Assembly (NCBI GenBank): GCA_963662175.1
Contig: OY759216.1
Coordinates: forward strand, 48,129,087-48,193,086
DNA from: Aradus depressus
Lineage: Eukaryota > Arthropoda > Insecta > Hemiptera > Aradidae
Direction: 5' to 3'
DNA length: 64,000 nt
This document shows positions 22,960 through 33,806 of this stretch, piece by piece. A program made the position numbers and the translations under genes. How positions within the stretch are numbered: position 1 is the stretch's first letter; each line of letters starts with the position of its first letter. Below the pieces are notes generated by a model. The model worked only from the letters and a program-made list of their open reading frames with translations. It was not told the DNA's origin and ran no database searches.

Positions 22960-23636
22960 CTATACGAAGTATAGGGGAAGTTATGTTATCGGTCAAAATT
23001 CGATGCTGTGTTTTCAACGGAATTTCATATTTTTCAACCTACCTATTCCAAATATGAAAAAGAAACAATTCTGACAGTGTGTGTCTGTGAACACGATAAC
23101 TGCCGATAGAATGAATGTATCAACACGAAATTATATATGTATATCCAGAACCTTCTAATGACGTTACCTTTTGATTTTCAGACAAATCGACCAAAGGGAA
23201 AAGAGGAATTAGGGGGGATGAGTTTCTTACCCTAGAAACTCTAATAACTGCCGATAGAACGAATGTAGCGACACGAAATTATATATGTATATCCAGAACC
23301 TTCTAATGACGTCACCTTTTGATTTTCAGACAAATCGACCAAAGGGAAAAGAGGAATTAGGGGGGATTAGTTTCTTAACCTAGAAACTCTAATAACTGCC
23401 GATAGAATGAATGTAGCGACACGAAATTATATATGTATATCCAGAACCTTCTAATGACGTCACCTTTTGATTTTCAGACAAATCGACCAAAGGGAAAAGA
23501 GGAATTAGGGGGGATTAGTTTCTTAACCTAGAAACTCTAATAACTGCCGATAGAATGAATGTAGCGACACGAAATTTAATATGTGGATTCAAAACCCCAT
23601 AAGGACGACACATCAATTTCCCGTGGAATCGATCAT
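22960..23636 (-). mobile_element. T148 element with a regular 148-bp tandem array
   Basis: The minus-strand tail is at the left (TACGAAGTATAGGGGAAGTT on plus). Monomers follow whose TGCCGATAGA marks fall at 23101, 23249, 23397 and 23545, an exact 148-bp period. The last three are nearly identical, indicating recent tandem amplification; the first and last differ more. The head is missing. This copy defines the monomer best. Confidence 0.9.
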
Positions 23637-24392
23637 CAAAAATGAAAAAATAAAGTAATACATTGCCTGTGATTTACCTATCATATTTATATATATATAT
23701 ATATATATTTTTTTTGCAGATGTACTAGTAGATAGAAGAGGATAAGGGCCCGCATGCGGCCCGATGGTGCCGCCCTCTGCTCTATGCAATAGTTAAATAA
23801 ACTCAAGTATACCACAAGTGGTTTGGTTTGTGGCCCTACTGAAGTAAGTATAATTATGTTTTTCAAGTTGAAGCAGAAATATTAAATAAAAATCATTTGC
23901 AAAGGGGGAATTGGAAACGAAACCATTTAAAGGATAATTTAAGTCACAAAATGGTACTGTAGTTGAGGTAGAGGTAGGTAAGTGGGCTGTAAAAGAGCCG
24001 GTTTGACATTCAATTACCTCGATGCCAACAGGTTAGAGAGATGGTATCTGTTGGATGAAACGCACGCTAACTGCAACTGTTTTCTACACAACTATAAAGG
24101 TTAGGTCGTACCTGAACATAACAGATAAGGAGTTAACAGTTCGGAAACTCCGTACTTCAGCTCATATAGAGACGGGTGTAGTTGAAACGTTCTCAATGAA
24201 ACAAATATCTATATCAAGGATTGTACTAAGGTAGTCTGTTAAGGCATCAAACAACATCCAGGAACAGTTTGTAAATATAAATATTCTATCGGGAATAGAT
24301 CATACAGGTGCGTGCTGCATGGGATCTTGTTCAACAGTATAACATCGCCCATCGATACATTCATTCTATTGGCAACTTTATGTTATATATCA
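23637..24392. other. Non-coding stretch
   Basis: A TA run lies at about 23687-23707. A strong acceptor-like TTTTTTTTGCAG (ending 23719) faces a GTAAGT at 23843, but stops occur early in all three frames between them, so no coding exon is called. Confidence 0.45.
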
Positions 24393-24571
24393 TCGGATGG
24401 GACGTTAAGATGGTTCCGAGCCTGTACGATGTCAGGTACTCGTTAAAGATCCCTGCCCTACGTGAATAAAAATTTAGTGTAGGGAAAATTTAGGACTCCC
24501 ATAGTAGAGTCGCGCTTATGTCCACCAGAGTAACGAAAGAGCGCTCTGATAGTAGGCGATAGGACCTTGTG
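24393..24571 (+). mobile_element. SINE-1 copy, central and 3' domains only
   Basis: Starts at TCGGATGGGACGTTAAG and runs to GTAGGCGATAGGACCTTGTG. The whole tRNA-like head is missing, as expected for 5' truncation, and the tail is eroded. Confidence 0.85.
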
Positions 24572-25145
24572 TAATAAAATAAATAATGATTGTTAATAAT
24601 AAATATAATAATTATTAATATAAGTATATAAATAATTAATAATTAAATAGGTCGAATTTAGTATGTGTGATTTTACTATTTAAAGAAAATTTACTGAGAA
24701 ATAATAAGTGTTAATTTTACCTATCTTAAAAAAAATTAATGATATTTTCAACAAAAAAGAAATGTTAAAGAATATTATTTCAGTTAATCTCTTAATAGAA
24801 TTATCAGTTTTTAAATAGATAACTCTGGAAGACTTTGAAGAATCAAAATTGATTTTACTTTACTTTGTACCAAATACATATATACATATAACAAAAATTT
24901 AAATGAGGTGGTTAAAAATAATTAATATAATTAATAAATTTCGTCCCGCTATTTGTACTTCCTTTCCAAGGCGCTGATTCGATGAAGTCATAAGTTTCGA
25001 AGTCTGAAATATCTTAGTTTAATAGGAAGAACAATAAAAAAAAATCAAATCAATTTAAAAATTGTTAATTAAATATATTAAAATATTTATTATATGTATA
25101 ATAATTGTTATTAAATGTTTTCCCGCATTTGTAGTGTGTTTTCAG

Positions 25146-25193
25146 TACTTACTCGATCTCAGCTTGTCTCGACCAGCAAATGGCGCAAGAAAA
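25146..25193 (+). CDS. Candidate exon of the host gene (48 bp)
   Basis: A 48-bp open segment between TGTGTTTTCAG and GTAAGTTT reads YLLDLSLSRPANGARK. It is exactly 16 codons and starts and ends in phase 0, which is what the next confirmed exon (35686-35914, starting in phase 0) requires. No frame conflict arises on joining. Against it, the upstream pyrimidine tract is weak, the exon is short, and the intron would be 10.5 kb. I cannot identify the protein. Confidence 0.4.
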
Positions 25194-25615
25194 GTAAGTT
25201 TTTCTAGTACTATTCAATTTCTTTGAATGGCTTCCTTTCTCTTCCATTCCATTCTTTGTTGTTTTTTCCACATTGTCATTTCATTGTAATTTCAGTTCCA
25301 TACATATTTTTCAAGAGTTATTTGTTTGAAAATGTTTGCTTCCTCTATTAGTAAATTTCGTTGATAAATTGCTTTTGTTCATATTTCTTACACATTTATA
25401 TTTTTCCTTTCTTCATTATATATTTTCTTCACAATTTCTTATCAACTCTGTTTTTAATTAATAGTTGCATCTTCTACAAAGATAAGCCTAAAGGCTGGGC
25501 GACTCTTTTTTCTCGTGTTTTATACATCTTCATATGTGTTATTATTATTATTTAGATTCTTGAAGTTCTGTTGTCACTTCTTCATGGTGGATATGTAGTT
25601 TACATCACGCTTGTA

Positions 25616-25652
25616 GGTAAAGCCCGGGCATGAGTCATAATAACTCCACTAA
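25616..25652 (+). mobile_element. SINE-1 tail fragment
   Basis: Only TAAAGCCCGGGCATGAGTCA and an AACTA-type tail remain. It could mark a truncated insertion or a recombination scar. Confidence 0.55.
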
Positions 25653-25750
25653 CTTTATTAAATATATAATTGACATCTCTGGAGTAGCCCGAATCCAGGA
25701 AAGGGAACTCACTAACGAACCCCGATCGGTTCCCGAATGTTACCTGTGAT

Positions 25751-26061
25751 CAGGGCCGGCCTTAGGGCGGTGCGAGCAGTGCAGTCGCACAGGGCGCCAC
25801 GGTGGTATCATCAAGTGTAAAACATCATTTAAGTTAGTCTAGTAAAAAATGTATTTTTAAGAGAAATTTCAGCGAACAGTTTTAAATATTGAGAAATAGT
25901 TTGTAAATTGACAATAAAAAATTGTTCTAAACTGAGTGTAGAATGAGCAATAAGTTTTGGCGACCCTCAAAAATAACCAGAGATAATTGAAAGAAAAATC
26001 TATGAAGGGGCGCATTTTTTCATACTCGCACCGGCCGCTATCTCACCTAAGGCCGGCCCTG
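25751..26061. mobile_element. hAT-type non-autonomous element, 311 bp, 8-bp TSD
   Basis: Terminal inverted repeats CAGGGCCGGCCTTAGG and its complement CCTAAGGCCGGCCCTG, flanked by the perfect 8-bp duplication CCTGTGAT (25743-25750 and 26062-26069). An 8-bp duplication with CAGGG-type ends is characteristic of the hAT superfamily. The interior is AT-rich and non-coding, so movement would depend on a transposase made elsewhere. Confidence 0.93.
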
Positions 26062-26702
26062 CCTGTGATTGTTAGGTTTTGAAACTTGATAGGACGAAAA
26101 AGTCGCGCAGTTACTTCCTGACACCGCTGGGTAATAAAGAATAATTGACACGAAATGAAAACACGTAAAAAAAATGAATAATCAATTCAAAAACATTTTC
26201 AACGGTTGACATAGTACCTGGGAATCAAGTATGCATAACTTTCTGTGAACAGATATTAATTAACTGATACACATCTGACGTTTGGAGTTGTGGTGGGGGG
26301 AGGGGGGCAGAAATAAATTGAGGAAGTCCCCCCCCCCCCTCCCCTCTCTCTCTCCGCCCACCCTGGATGGATTAGTGATAACCAGAGCTGTCTACCTGCT
26401 GAATAGTGTATTAATTAAAACAGTGGAGGAGTTGTTACATTTGAGTTAGCCAATTTAGCATGACAATAGAGAGAACTGGTTTAGAATTATATAGTTGGGT
26501 CTGTGGCCATGGTCGCTACCACTAACTTCCCACCTAAATTAGATAAGTTCCCCTAGTCCGGGGAGTTTATCTAGTAGTTAGCTATCCTGCCTCCGTTTGA
26601 TTTATCAACAGTTATTAAGTTTCGGGGACTTAACACCAGTTTACATCTTATAACAATTATGTTAGTTCGGCATGAGGGGATCATGGCTGTTGATTATTAA
26701 TT

Positions 26703-26812
26703 AATAGCCGGATTAACCAACGATATAATAGGAAATGGAGAGATCAGGCTCCTGGTCAATGAGAACAAACTCATAGAGTTTGTGCCAAGCTTTCGTCGCT
26801 GAGTACCTATAT
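26703..26812. repeat. Second copy of the 21.9-kb repeat
   Basis: Shares AGCCGGATTAAC, CGATATAATAGGAAATGG, AGAGATCAGGCT and GCCAAGCTTTCGTCGCTGAG with 21860-21990. It directly abuts a TIR element to its right. Confidence 0.5.
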
Positions 26813-26813
26813 T

Positions 26814-27227
26814 ATATATCGTCGGCCTAAACGTAATAACTTATAAGCGAGATTTTTCCAAAAATAGTTTTTTTTTTCACCGAAAAAAAAAGAAAAAAAA
26901 AACTCTATTGATCTAGTGGGACCTCGTATACGACATAAAACGAAAAAACGATGAAATACGGTTTGAAGAACCGTACCTTGCAAAAGAAATGGGAACGAAA
27001 TTCTGGTGAAACCTCGTAACTCCGTCAAGTACATTAATTCTTCACTTGAATTTGCAAACTATCTTAAAAACAATTCATGGCATGCATATACATCTCACTT
27101 GATACAAATGTCGAAAAAATTGACGCTTCCTATAAAGAATATTTTTTTAATAAGTTTTTTGTCTCTCCTGTAAAGTTGGCTTTTTGCACATACGAGGTAT
27201 CAAGTTTAGACCGACGATATATAATAA
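26814..27227. mobile_element. TIR DNA element, about 414 bp
   Basis: About 23-bp inverted ends: ATATATCGTCGGCCTAAACG at the left, and the complement of GTTTAGACCGACGATATAT at the right. The interior has poly-T/poly-A stretches and no transposase; short open frames inside show no known domain. The flanks are TA-rich, so a TA duplication is possible but cannot be delimited. Confidence 0.6.
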
Positions 27228-27261
27228 TATATATAGGACTCCCAGAGTACTATATAAAAAA

Positions 27262-27475
27262 GGGGCGACGGTAGCTCAGTGGTATGCGATGGTCCCGAGC
27301 CTGTACGGTGTCAGCTACTCGTTAAAGACCCCTGCCCTAGGTGAATAAAAATTTAAGGTAGGCAAAATTTAGGACTCCCATAGTACAGTCGGGCTCATGT
27401 CCACCGGACTGACGAAAGAGCGCTCTGTTAGTAGGCGATATGACCTCGTAGTTAAAGCCCGGGCATGAGTCATAA

Positions 27476-27485
<10 letters not shown>
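27262..27485 (+). mobile_element. SINE-1 copy with precise internal deletion
   Basis: The head GGTAGCTCAGTGGTATGCG jumps straight to ATGGTCCCGAGCCTGTACGG. The join falls at GCG, present at both breakpoints of the consensus (TATGCG and TTAAGCG), so a microhomology deletion of about 110 bp is likely. B box lost; AACTA tail followed by a TA run. Confidence 0.92.
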
Positions 27486-27507
<22 letters not shown>

Positions 27508-27589
27508 ATAGTAATAAGCTTATAAAATCTAAAATTACCTTAAAATAAAACAATAAAAACTCAATTTGGACTAAAAACTATAGTAGATT

Positions 27590-27690
27590 AGTTGTGCCAC
27601 TTGCTCGGGCTTTGACTGGTAGGTCATATCGCCTACTACCAGAATCCTCTTTCGTCGACTTGGTGAACAAAACCAGTGATTCGCAGTGGG
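27590..27690 (-). mobile_element. SINE-1 3' fragment, degenerate
   Basis: The plus strand reads GCTCGGGCTTTGACTGGTAG, then GTCATATCGCCTACTACCAG. It diverges after TTGGTGAACAAAACCAG. Confidence 0.65.
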
Positions 27691-27934
27691 GAAGTACATT
27701 GCCGGTGTCAGTAATTTTGTGTTCAATTATTGCTGGAAAATGGCAATATTCTGTAGAGTTCATCCTTTCTGCCCTAATTGGGAGTAGATGGGGACGGTAA
27801 ACGGTGGAATATTAGCAAAGGTATACAGAAAGTTGAAAAAAAAAAAAAAAAAAAAAGTTATTGGCAGACTTTCGCCAAAATTTCAATTTTATTTTTTTTA
27901 TTTATTACTCCTAACCTCACGGAATGTTTGGGGC

Positions 27935-28024
27935 GAGCTACGTCACCCCGGGACGTGATTCGAACCTACTCCCGTAGCGGGTCCATGCCAAAGCCCTACG
28001 TTCTAGCCCACACGGCCACCCCAG
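27935..28024 (-). mobile_element. SINE-2 head fragment
   Basis: The minus-strand head contains GGTGGCCGTGTGGGCTAGAA, then GTAGGGCTTTGGCATGGACC and the B box GGTTCGAATC. It keeps only the tRNA-like region and a few bases of body. It lacks the CCATGG segment of the other two copies. Confidence 0.65.
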
Positions 28025-29364
28025 TTTTATTTAAATTTTGTTTCCCCCGAAATTATATTTGTTTTTTTTCAATTTGCCTTTGCGTGATGGTCTCTAATGG
28101 TGATTGTTGATGCTCATTGAAGACGTTTGTTGAAAGTTGTCTGGCCCCAAAATAAGTTTTATATATAAAAAAAATGTTTAAATGTGTTTTTTTTTTTTTT
28201 CGATTGATTCAGTATATTTTGTTATTTATGTACTTAGATATGTGTAGAGAAAATATATTGTTTCTTTGTTGGGATAAATGGATCAATGGTGGGGGATTGG
28301 TGTGAACGGTTGATCATTGTAAAAAGGAAGCTGGCAGTAACGTGAAGAGTTCCTTTATGGAGCTCCGGGGTGGGGGTGGATCAAGCCTTTACTTTACTGA
28401 GGGGGGTGGGGTGCAGAACAACCATCCTTAGTTTGAACGCAGAAAAACACACAAAAAAAATACATATTGCGTTATAAAATAAAATGTATTCATATATAAA
28501 TCAAGGAGAGAGAGGACATCAAATATTATATTTAATTAGGGGTTTCCTGATTGGGAGATTCTTTGGGAAGACATCAATAGGGAGGCGGTAGGCAGGGGGA
28601 AGGGGGTGGTTTGGTGGGATGATGCGCATGCGTGGGGGTGGCCAATGGGGCCGCCTACCCACCCCCTAAATTTAATTTGGGATGAGGGGGTGGCGAGGAG
28701 TACCCATTTGCCGACAGACTTCCGCCATGATAGCACCGCTCTTCTGAATCAGTGTCTTCCGCGCGCAAGGTAGGTCATCTCTCTACTTCTTGTTCATCTT
28801 CTGTAGGCATGCTACCAGGACTCAGACTGTTTTCCTCCCTCCACATGTCGCTTCCTCATGCGTCCCAGTTAACAAGTTCCTGTTTGATGTCCTTTGCGTT
28901 TTTAATGTTGTTCAGATCAACTGCTTGATCTTCGTGTAGGGTAAGACGACACAGAGATCCAAAAGTACGGTAGCCGGTGGGGGTTCTTGAAGCTGACAAC
29001 CACCGAGCTCCTCTTCACTATATAGTGTAAATTCGGGAACCAGGGGTCGAGGGTACCTGGAGAGGCACTATACATATTGCATCCATGCTCTCTCCGCATT
29101 CTGAAGTGCCTTACCTTTAGTCTGAACAACCTCTCTTATTAGAATTTGAATTATGCATGGCATGTTCTATGTACTTACTATAAATATGCTGAGATAAAAA
29201 TGTACAATACTCGCCATAGTTATTAATACATTTTACCATCCTAAATTATATATTTTTTTCCAACAATTTCTACACTTATTGCTATCCTTATTTATATTTT
29301 TTTACTAATGTTAATTACTAAGTTTAAAAATAATATGTTATGAAAGTTATATAATAATATGTGG
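28025..29364. other. Non-coding stretch
   Basis: Includes a GC-richer zone at 28360-28800 with G-rich patches. A GCAAGGTAGGT donor-like site lies near 28775, but no acceptor with an open frame pairs with it convincingly. No element is recognised. Confidence 0.4.
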
Positions 29365-29610
29365 TGTGGACATAACAGGACTTTCTTATACCAACTACGT
29401 TTTTACAGACCTTTCCTCTCCTCCGCTCCCCCTTCAATATAATTAAATAATATATTGCAATCAGCGGTTTTTTTTTGTATCATTGTATAATATAATTCTG
29501 AGAGTGACTTTCTTATACCCAGTCATTTGAAATGAAGTTGAGAGAGGGAAGGAGGGAGAGAGTGATCAGTAAAAACTTGGTTGGTATAAGAAAGTTTTGT
29601 TATGGCCACA
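29365..29610. mobile_element. TIR MITE, about 246 bp
   Basis: Inverted ends of about 45 bp with mismatches: TGTGGACATAACAG, then ACTTTCTTATACCAAC, with the complement (GTTGGTATAAGAAAGT and TTATGGCCACA) at the right. No coding sequence. The right half is shared with the partial copy near 46.9 kb. Confidence 0.8.
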
Positions 29611-29660
29611 TGGCATATTTATTTGTAATTCTTTTTAAGAAAAAAAATATAAAAATATTA

Positions 29661-30109
29661 CTGTCTGCCTGTCCGTGTGTGTGTGTGTGTCTGTGAACAT
29701 GATAACTCTCGATAGAGTGAATGTATCGGTACGAAATTCTATATGTGTATCCAGAACCTCATGAGGACAATACATATTATCTTCAGCCAAATCGGCCAAG
29801 GGAAGGGGGGGGGGGGGGGGAGTAGGGGGAAGCTTAATTCAACAACTCTAATGACTGCCTTTGTAAATGATTGTATCAACACAAAATTTCATTTGTATAT
29901 CCAAAACCTCATAAGGACAACACCTATTAATTTTCAGCGGAATCAGGGGTCAACTAAAAATGTATGTATCGATACAAAATTGGATCATAAACCACCATGT
30001 GAGTCAGCTATTGATTCTTAGCCCAAACGGTCGATTGTCTTTGAAGGGAGAGCGAAAACTTAATTGATTAATTCGTGCTGGGGAAGTACATATCTGATGA
30101 TTCATTGAC
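29661..30109 (-). mobile_element. T148 element with microsatellite tail
   Basis: The minus-strand head is near 30109 (GGGGAAGTACATATCTGATG on plus). About two monomers follow and a tail containing GTGTGTGTGTGTGTCTGTGA. A G16 tract at 29805-29820 replaces part of a monomer. Confidence 0.8.
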
Positions 30110-30235
30110 CACAATTCTCTTCAATTAATTCTTTTAAATTTATCACAGTTGTTTGTAGAAGAAATTTGGTTCGCTACAACAAAGAAACATTTCTTATTAT
30201 AAAGGAATATGAACTAAATGTGGCAAAAATAAAAT

Positions 30236-30359
30236 AGTCGGTGAATCACTAGTAATGTACTTCCCCCGAGCGAAGTAATAATTTTTGGTTTGTCCTCCCT
30301 GACAGACAGACCAATATTGTTGCTTAATTTTTTGGAATCTGGAGTGTCAGACCTATTAC
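30236..30359 (+). mobile_element. T148 element, head fused to tail (no monomers)
   Basis: Head TCGGTGAATCACTAGTAATG, then TACTTCCCCCGAGCG is followed within about 70 bp by the tail module (TTTTTTGGAATCTGGAG, then ATTACATAACTTCCCC). The internal monomers are deleted. The tail continues into a 33-bp tandem array. Confidence 0.8.
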
Positions 30360-30844
30360 ATAACTTCCCCTATACCTCGTACCTTTTATTACATATCTTC
30401 CACTATACTTCGTACTTTTTATTACATAACTTCCGCTATACTTCGTACCTTTTATTATATAACTTCCACTATACTTCGTACCTTTTATTACATAACTTCA
30501 GCCATAATTCTTACCTTTTATTATATAACTTCCCCTATACTTCGTACCTTTTATTACATAACTTCAGCCATAATTCTTACCTTTTATTATATAACTTCCA
30601 TTATACTTCGTACCTTTTATTACATAAATTCCACTATACTTCGTACCTTTTATTACATAACTTCCACTATAGTTCGTACTTTTTATTACATAACTTCCAC
30701 TATACTTTGTACCTTTTATTACATTACTTCCACTATACTTTGTACCTTTTATTACATTACTTCCACTATACTTTGTACCTTTTATTACATAACTTCCGCT
30801 ATACTTCGTACCTTTTATTATATAACTTCCACTATACTTCGTAG
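30360..30844. repeat. 33-bp minisatellite made from the T148 tail
   Basis: About 15 units of 33 bp containing TTATTACATAACTTCC, then MCTATACTTCGTACC. This is the terminal motif of T148 repeated in tandem. Variants occur in blocks (TTCAGCCATAATTCTTACC twice; ATTACTTCC twice), suggesting multi-unit duplication. A 184-codon plus frame stays open only because 33 is a multiple of three. Confidence 0.95.
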
Positions 30845-30991
30845 AGCATTGACCCTTTTAAAAATAAGAATACGAGTATGTAGTAGCACCTATTTAATTG
30901 GTAGCATATACCTGATCACATACCGAAACACCATCTTCAGCTGAATTTATTAATAAATATTATATATATTTTTTTCTGTATTATTATATTA

Positions 30992-31515
30992 CTAGCAGTA
31001 ATACCCGGCGTTGCCCGGGGAACTTTGACTTTTCTCCCAATATCTCCTATAAGGCTATTCACTTCCTCGACAATACATTCATGATGTTATAATTTTCAAT
31101 TATTCATACGGAATAAGGCTTATAGTCCTTCAACTGTAGTAACGCTAGCTTTGGAGCTAAAACTAATTTATTCAAAAAAATTTCTCATTAATCGTTGCAA
31201 TGGTTTTCAAGTTACAAAGATTGCGTGAGTGGATGCTGGGATGGACCAGGGGTTGATTAAAAAATAGACCTTAACCTTCCGGTAGATAAAACTTATCTAT
31301 TCAAAAAGATTCCTCATTAATCATTGCAGTGGTTTTTGAGTTACAAAGATTGCGTGGGTGGATGCTGGGATGGACCAGATATTGAGGTACTAATACGCCT
31401 ATAACCTCCCACAGACGATGACGAACAAATTTAAAAAAAAATTAATGAAATGCATCAAGCCGTTCGTGAGTTATAGCGGTACAACGCACAGACATTTTCA
31501 GCTTTATATATATGA
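30992..31515 (-). mobile_element. Helitron-like non-autonomous element, 524 bp
   Basis: On the minus strand it begins TCATATATATAAAGCTG and ends GGGTATTACTGCTAG, with host A before and T after, as Helitrons insert between A and T. A GC-rich stem (CCCGG-loop-CCGGG) lies about 10 bases before the CTAG end. The interior has two related segments around TTGTAACT(T/C)AAAAACCA-type motifs. No Rep/helicase. It shares its last about 145 bp with the larger element at 34.06-35.38 kb. Confidence 0.8.
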
Positions 31516-31699
31516 TTACCATTTCGTATATATTTTACTTATTGTATGCACATATTATTTATTATTTTGTATTTTATATCATTACTTTTTTTTTTTTCTT
31601 ACATCATTGTATATAATTTAATTATCATTGCCATTTATTATTTCATATTTTATTATTATCATATGTGATAGTAAGATGTTGTGGGACGAGGTTTCTCAA

Positions 31700-31918
31700 A
31701 GAAATAAAAGATGTTGTCTTCCCACTGTTTTATTTTAGACCAGATCCGGTTTTCGACGCAACAGCATCATCATCAGTGGTTCATCCCACCCACACAGCAC
31801 ACCGGTTAGAAGACAACTCCAGTTCAGTGGTGGGATGGACTACTGATGATGACGCTGTTGCGTCGAAAACCGGTTCTGGTCTAAAATAAAACAATGGGAA
31901 GACGACATCTTTTATTTC
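31700..31918. mobile_element. Fold-back element, Penelope-like ends
   Basis: Arms of about 88 bp are near-perfect inverted copies: AAGATGTTGTCTTCCCACTG, TTTTATTTTAGACCAGA, CCGGTTTTCGACGCAACAGC, with the complement at the right. The loop is about 40 bp. The GATGATGACGCTGTTGCGTC-GAAAACC arrangement resembles Penelope-like 3' ends. Short pieces of the same arm occur at about 5240-5283 and 52885-52908. Confidence 0.65.
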
Positions 31919-33129
31919 TATATGTTATTATTATCCATCATTGTCATCAACTTCATTTGATTATTTTTACCGATTGTCAATATGCCTAATAAAAAATAAA
32001 CTAAAAAAATACACAAATAATTTTATATTTATCAAGGTTGTAAACTTTTGTGAGACAGGTCCCCAATTGTGAATACACCTCTAGAAATGTTCACAGCTGC
32101 GGCAAATTCCTCTGGTGTCCCTATTTTTTATATAACTTAGAATCCATACTTTCAATAGTCAAGGTAGTTTTCACCTAACGAATGTAGATACCTAAACCAA
32201 TGGGCTGAGTGCACTTTGAAAGCTGTAAACACAGTTGCATTGCACTCCCTCGTTCGTTATGCAAGTTAGCGCTGATTACCGTTTCGTGTATGATACCTCA
32301 TGTTTACCTGGATTTCTGTGTTTCCTTGTTTTTTTAGTTCAATTCCAAAACCTTTTATCTTTTTTGCCCCTCTGTCAATTTTCAGCTTTGTATAAACGAT
32401 ATTCACAGTAATATCTGTGTCCACTTTTTGCAGCTGTCTTAAGGGGTCCATTTGGTCTCAAATGAAAGCTTGGAACCTCTCCTTTTTATTTTCATATGCC
32501 TCCATAGCGATTTTCTCATCATCCGCTGAGCTATACGCCTCCTAAGCCAACAACTGCACCTCGTAAAATCACAAAATCGTCATTTTAAGTGATATAATCG
32601 TCATTTTCAATCGTCAATTCTTTCCAGGATGGAATCGCATTTTTAGCGAAAAAATAAACAAATTTGATTTCTTGCAAATTATTCCAAAAAGGCTCCGTTT
32701 TGACGAACGGAGCATTAAAAAAATTCCGTTTTCCCGATATTCAAAGCCCAAAACGCGCATATTTCGACAGATTGGGAAAAATTTGCAAGAACAAAAAGTG
32801 TTTATTTTTGATAGTTTATTACATGAAAGTAGGTCCGAACGTTAAAAACCAAGTCTTGAGAATCCAGTATTTCAAGTACACGGGTTGTATCAGCAACCTC
32901 TGGCAATACTTCGGGATATGGTTCTTCACTTCATGGGAAACAAAAAAGTTCTAGTAAACCATGGTCCGATTCGTTCAACTTCAAAAGTTATACTTGATTT
33001 CGTAAAATTTTCAATTTTCCAACTTTTTTTCATAAAATCGATAATATCTCAAAACGTTTTTGTCATAGTTCAAATTCAATTACACTATAACATTGAGAGG
33101 AATAATCAGTTGTTGAATTCAGTTCGAAG
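31919..33129. other. Non-coding stretch
   Basis: Three short open frames occur but none has a family signature or splice support. 32560-32620 contains repeated AATCGTCATTTT words. No mobile element is recognised. Confidence 0.4.
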
Positions 33130-33482
33130 GCCGTATAGGCCGAGTTAGCGTGCCTGAAAAATGGCTAATGAGTAGTTTTTGTTAAGAGATATAATGAGTT
33201 ATTTTGAAGTAGGCGAATTTCTTATAGGACGCTCATATATTCAAGTTAGTGCGCCTAAAAAATGGCTAATGAGTAGTTTTTGTTGAGAGATATAATGAGT
33301 TATTTTGAAGTAGGTGAATTTCTTGTTGGACGCCCATATATTCAAGTTAGCTCGCCTAAAAAATGGGCAATGAGTACCTAGTATTGTTGAGAGACATATT
33401 ATATTCAGCTCTTTTGAAGTAGGTGAATTTCTTGTTGGACGTCCATATATTCAAGTTAGTGCGCCTGAAAAATGGCCATTTA
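33130..33482. repeat. About 101-110 bp tandem repeat, 3.4 copies
   Basis: Units begin near 33143, 33245, 33346 and 33456 with GTTAGYGYGCCT-like motifs, followed by AAAATGGCTAATGAGTAGTT, GAGATATAATGAGTTATTTT and GAAGTAGGTGAATTTCTTG. The third unit has an insertion (AGTACCTAGTATTG). Non-coding. Confidence 0.9.
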
Positions 33483-33806
33483 GGAATTCATATGAAAAAA
33501 AAAATAAAAAAAAAAAGGTCTAAGGTCCATATTGGTGGTGGAGGAGGACATAGGGGCTTGGTACATAAATCTGTAAGGGATGTCACGGGCGGGCACCTCT
33601 ACGGAGGGTAGTCCGAGGGTAGAGGTCAGCAGTTCTTTATATGGAGACCAGTCACAGACCTTGTCTACTGGGGGAACTTTGTGTCTGAGGCAACTCAATT
33701 GTGAACAAACAAACTGTTTTAGACAAAAAGGCGGAGACCCCCGTCTTGGAGAAAACTGAACATTTCTTTAATAATAATATTTATATCTGTTAATCCATAA
33801 CATGGT

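Noticed and set aside
23720..23842. Segment between a strong acceptor-like and a GTAAGT donor-like site
   Set aside because: Stop codons appear within nine codons in every frame; at most a non-coding exon, for which there is no evidence.
28536..28780. GC-richer zone ending in a GCAAGGTAGGT donor-like site
   Set aside because: No paired acceptor with an open frame; composition alone is insufficient.
30290..30844. 184-codon plus-strand frame rich in LLHNFHYTSY-like repeats
   Set aside because: It is a 33-bp minisatellite read in its stop-free frame; the unit is a mobile-element tail.
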